A DNA stretch of 64,000 nt from Methylobacterium bullatum (GTDB lineage: Bacteria > Pseudomonadota > Alphaproteobacteria > Rhizobiales > Beijerinckiaceae). This document shows positions 62,776-64,000 of this stretch, one piece after another (the stretch's first letter is position 1; each line of letters begins with the position of its first letter). The stretch lies in assembly GCA_902712845.1 (NCBI GenBank), contig LR743504.1:3074001-3138000 (forward strand), in the 5' to 3' direction. The notes beneath the pieces were generated by a model. It did not search any database. It saw only the letters and a program-made list of their open reading frames with translations, and was not told the origin of the DNA. The position numbers and the translations under genes were made by a program.

Positions 62776-64000
62776 ATGAGCGGCGAGGTCATGACCGGGG
62801 CCGAAATGGTCATCCGGGCGTTCCGGGATCAGGGTGTCGATACGCTGTTCGGGTATCCGGGCGGTGCGGTGCTGCCGATCTACGATGCCCTCTTCCACCA
62901 GGAAGAACTGAAGCACGTCCTCGTCCGGCACGAGCAGGGCGCGGTCCATGCGGCCGAGGGCTATGCCCGCTCGTCGGGCAAGGTCGGCTGCGTCCTCGTC
63001 ACGTCCGGCCCCGGCGCCACCAACATCGTCACCGGGCTCACCGATGCGATGCTGGATTCGATCCCCCTCGTCTGCATCACCGGCCAGGTTCCGACGCACC
63101 TGATCGGCACCGATGCGTTCCAGGAATGCGACACGGTCGGCATCACCCGCCACTGCACGAAGCACAATTACCTGGTCAAATCGATCGACGACCTGCCACG
63201 CATCCTGCACGAGGCCTTCTTCGTCGCCTCGAACGGGCGGCCGGGCCCCGTCGTGGTCGATCTGCCGAAAGACATCCAGTTCGCGAGCGGGATCTACGAG
63301 CGCCCCACCCATAACGGCCACAAGACCTACCGCCCCGCCTTCAAGGGCGACGCGCAGGCGATCCAGTCCGCCGTCGAACTGATGGCCGGCGCGCGCCGTC
63401 CGATCCTCTATACCGGCGGCGGCGTCATCAATTCCGGCCCGCACGCCTCGGCGCTCCTGCGCCAGCTGGCGGAGGTCACCGGCTTTCCCGTCACCTCGAC
63501 CCTGATGGGTCTGGGCGCCTTCCCGGCGTCTAACGAGCAGTTCCTGGGCATGCTCGGCATGCACGGGACCTACGAGGCCAACCTCGCCATGCACGAATGC
63601 GACGTGATGGTCTGTATCGGCGCGCGGTTCGACGACCGCATCACCGGCCGTCTCGACGCGTTCTCGCCCTTCTCCAAGAAGATCCACATCGACGTCGATG
63701 CCTCCTCGATCAACAAGGTGGTCAAGGTCGATATCGGCATCGTCGGCGATTGCGGCTCGGTGCTGGAAGACATGCTCGCGGCCTGGAAGGCCCTGCCCAA
63801 GCGCCCCGACCAGGGTCGCTTCGACGAGTGGATGGCCAAGATCCGCACCTGGAAGGCGCGGGACTGCCTTGCCTATTGGCCGTCGGGCACGATCATCAAG
63901 CCGCAATACGCGGTGCAGCGCCTCTACGAGGCCTGCAAGGACCGGAAGACCTTCGTCACCACGGAGGTCGGCCAGCACCAGATGTGGGCGGCGCAGTACT
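62776..64000 (+). CDS. ilvB: Acetolactate synthase large subunit, 3' end cut by window
   Basis: The first 408 codons are present. This ThDP-dependent enzyme condenses pyruvate with pyruvate or 2-ketobutyrate in valine, leucine and isoleucine synthesis. The pyrimidine-domain YPGGAVLPIYDAL and the catalytic-glutamate segment HEQGAVHAAEGYAR are visible, followed by SGPGATNIVTGL, NGRPGPVVVDLPKD and the middle-domain PILYTGGGVI and GARFDDRITG. AGGAGCAGG lies before the ATG. The small subunit ilvN presumably follows outside the window. Confidence 0.97.
   Translation, partial: MSGEVMTGAEMVIRAFRDQGVDTLFGYPGGAVLPIYDALFHQEELKHVLVRHEQGAVHAAEGYARSSGKVGCVLVTSGPGATNIVTGLTDAMLDSIPLVCITGQVPTHLIGTDAFQECDTVGITRHCTKHNYLVKSIDDLPRILHEAFFVASNGRPGPVVVDLPKDIQFASGIYERPTHNGHKTYRPAFKGDAQAIQSAVELMAGARRPILYTGGGVINSGPHASALLRQLAEVTGFPVTSTLMGLGAFPASNEQFLGMLGMHGTYEANLAMHECDVMVCIGARFDDRITGRLDAFSPFSKKIHIDVDASSINKVVKVDIGIVGDCGSVLEDMLAAWKALPKRPDQGRFDEWMAKIRTWKARDCLAYWPSGTIIKPQYAVQRLYEACKDRKTFVTTEVGQHQMWAAQY

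Overview
The window reads as a chromosomal segment of a GC-rich alphaproteobacterium, most likely Hyphomicrobiales and probably Methylobacteriaceae. This is inferred from the gene order (tuf - tRNA-Trp - secE - nusG - rplKA; rplJL - rpoBC; rpsL - rpsG - fusA - tuf; S10/spc/alpha ribosomal clusters with adk after secY and no rpsD), from a probable hopanoid C-2 methylase gene, and from a sigma-F/NrsF pair with a Caulobacter-type sigma-F promoter. No insertion sequence, prophage, CRISPR array or rRNA was seen.

Layout. Positions 1-3244 (minus strand) hold a membrane protein cut by the window edge, a CsbD-like stress protein and a triple-PAS LuxR regulator. Positions 3605-6932 hold a sigF-nrsF operon and a glycosyltransferase/methyltransferase pair. 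Positions 7013-11679 are a translation and transcription block (tuf copy 1, kptA, tRNA-Trp, secE, nusG, rplK, rplA) with a large palindrome between nusG and rplK. Positions 11706-17708 are accessory: a periplasmic rhodanese coupled to a YeeE/YedE sulfur transporter, a DUF1127 protein divergent from a MocR regulator, and the probable hpnP gene. Positions 17810-27984 are the rplJL-rpoBC block with structured leaders. Positions 28261-49221 are the str, S10, spc and alpha ribosomal clusters with fusA, tuf copy 2, secY, adk, rpoA and rplQ, broken by several terminators and by an unexpected metallo-beta-lactamase-fold gene between rpsK and rpoA.

Positions 49293-60666 (minus strand) are a compact eight-gene chemosensory operon: CheW, CheR-TPR, a second CheW, a transmembrane MCP, a CheA-receiver hybrid, CheB, a dual-receiver histidine kinase and a receiver-PAS-kinase-receiver hybrid. 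It resembles the Wsp system and the Che3 developmental system of Rhodospirillum centenum more than flagellar chemotaxis. A membrane diguanylate cyclase with GGEEF and an intact inhibitory site lies just upstream on the same strand. This is the best candidate in the window for an undescribed signalling circuit.

Positions 62527-64000 hold the start of ilvB behind a complete attenuation-type leader: a 17-bp-spaced promoter, a 16-residue leader peptide starting Met-Arg-Val-Ile-Leu-Ile-Val, and a Rho-independent terminator before the gene. Candidate promoters in the window tend to have a TTGxxx -35, a 17-nt spacer and a TA-rich -10, which gives them some mutual support, but none is verified. All functional calls come from reading translated sequence and motifs; no database search was run.
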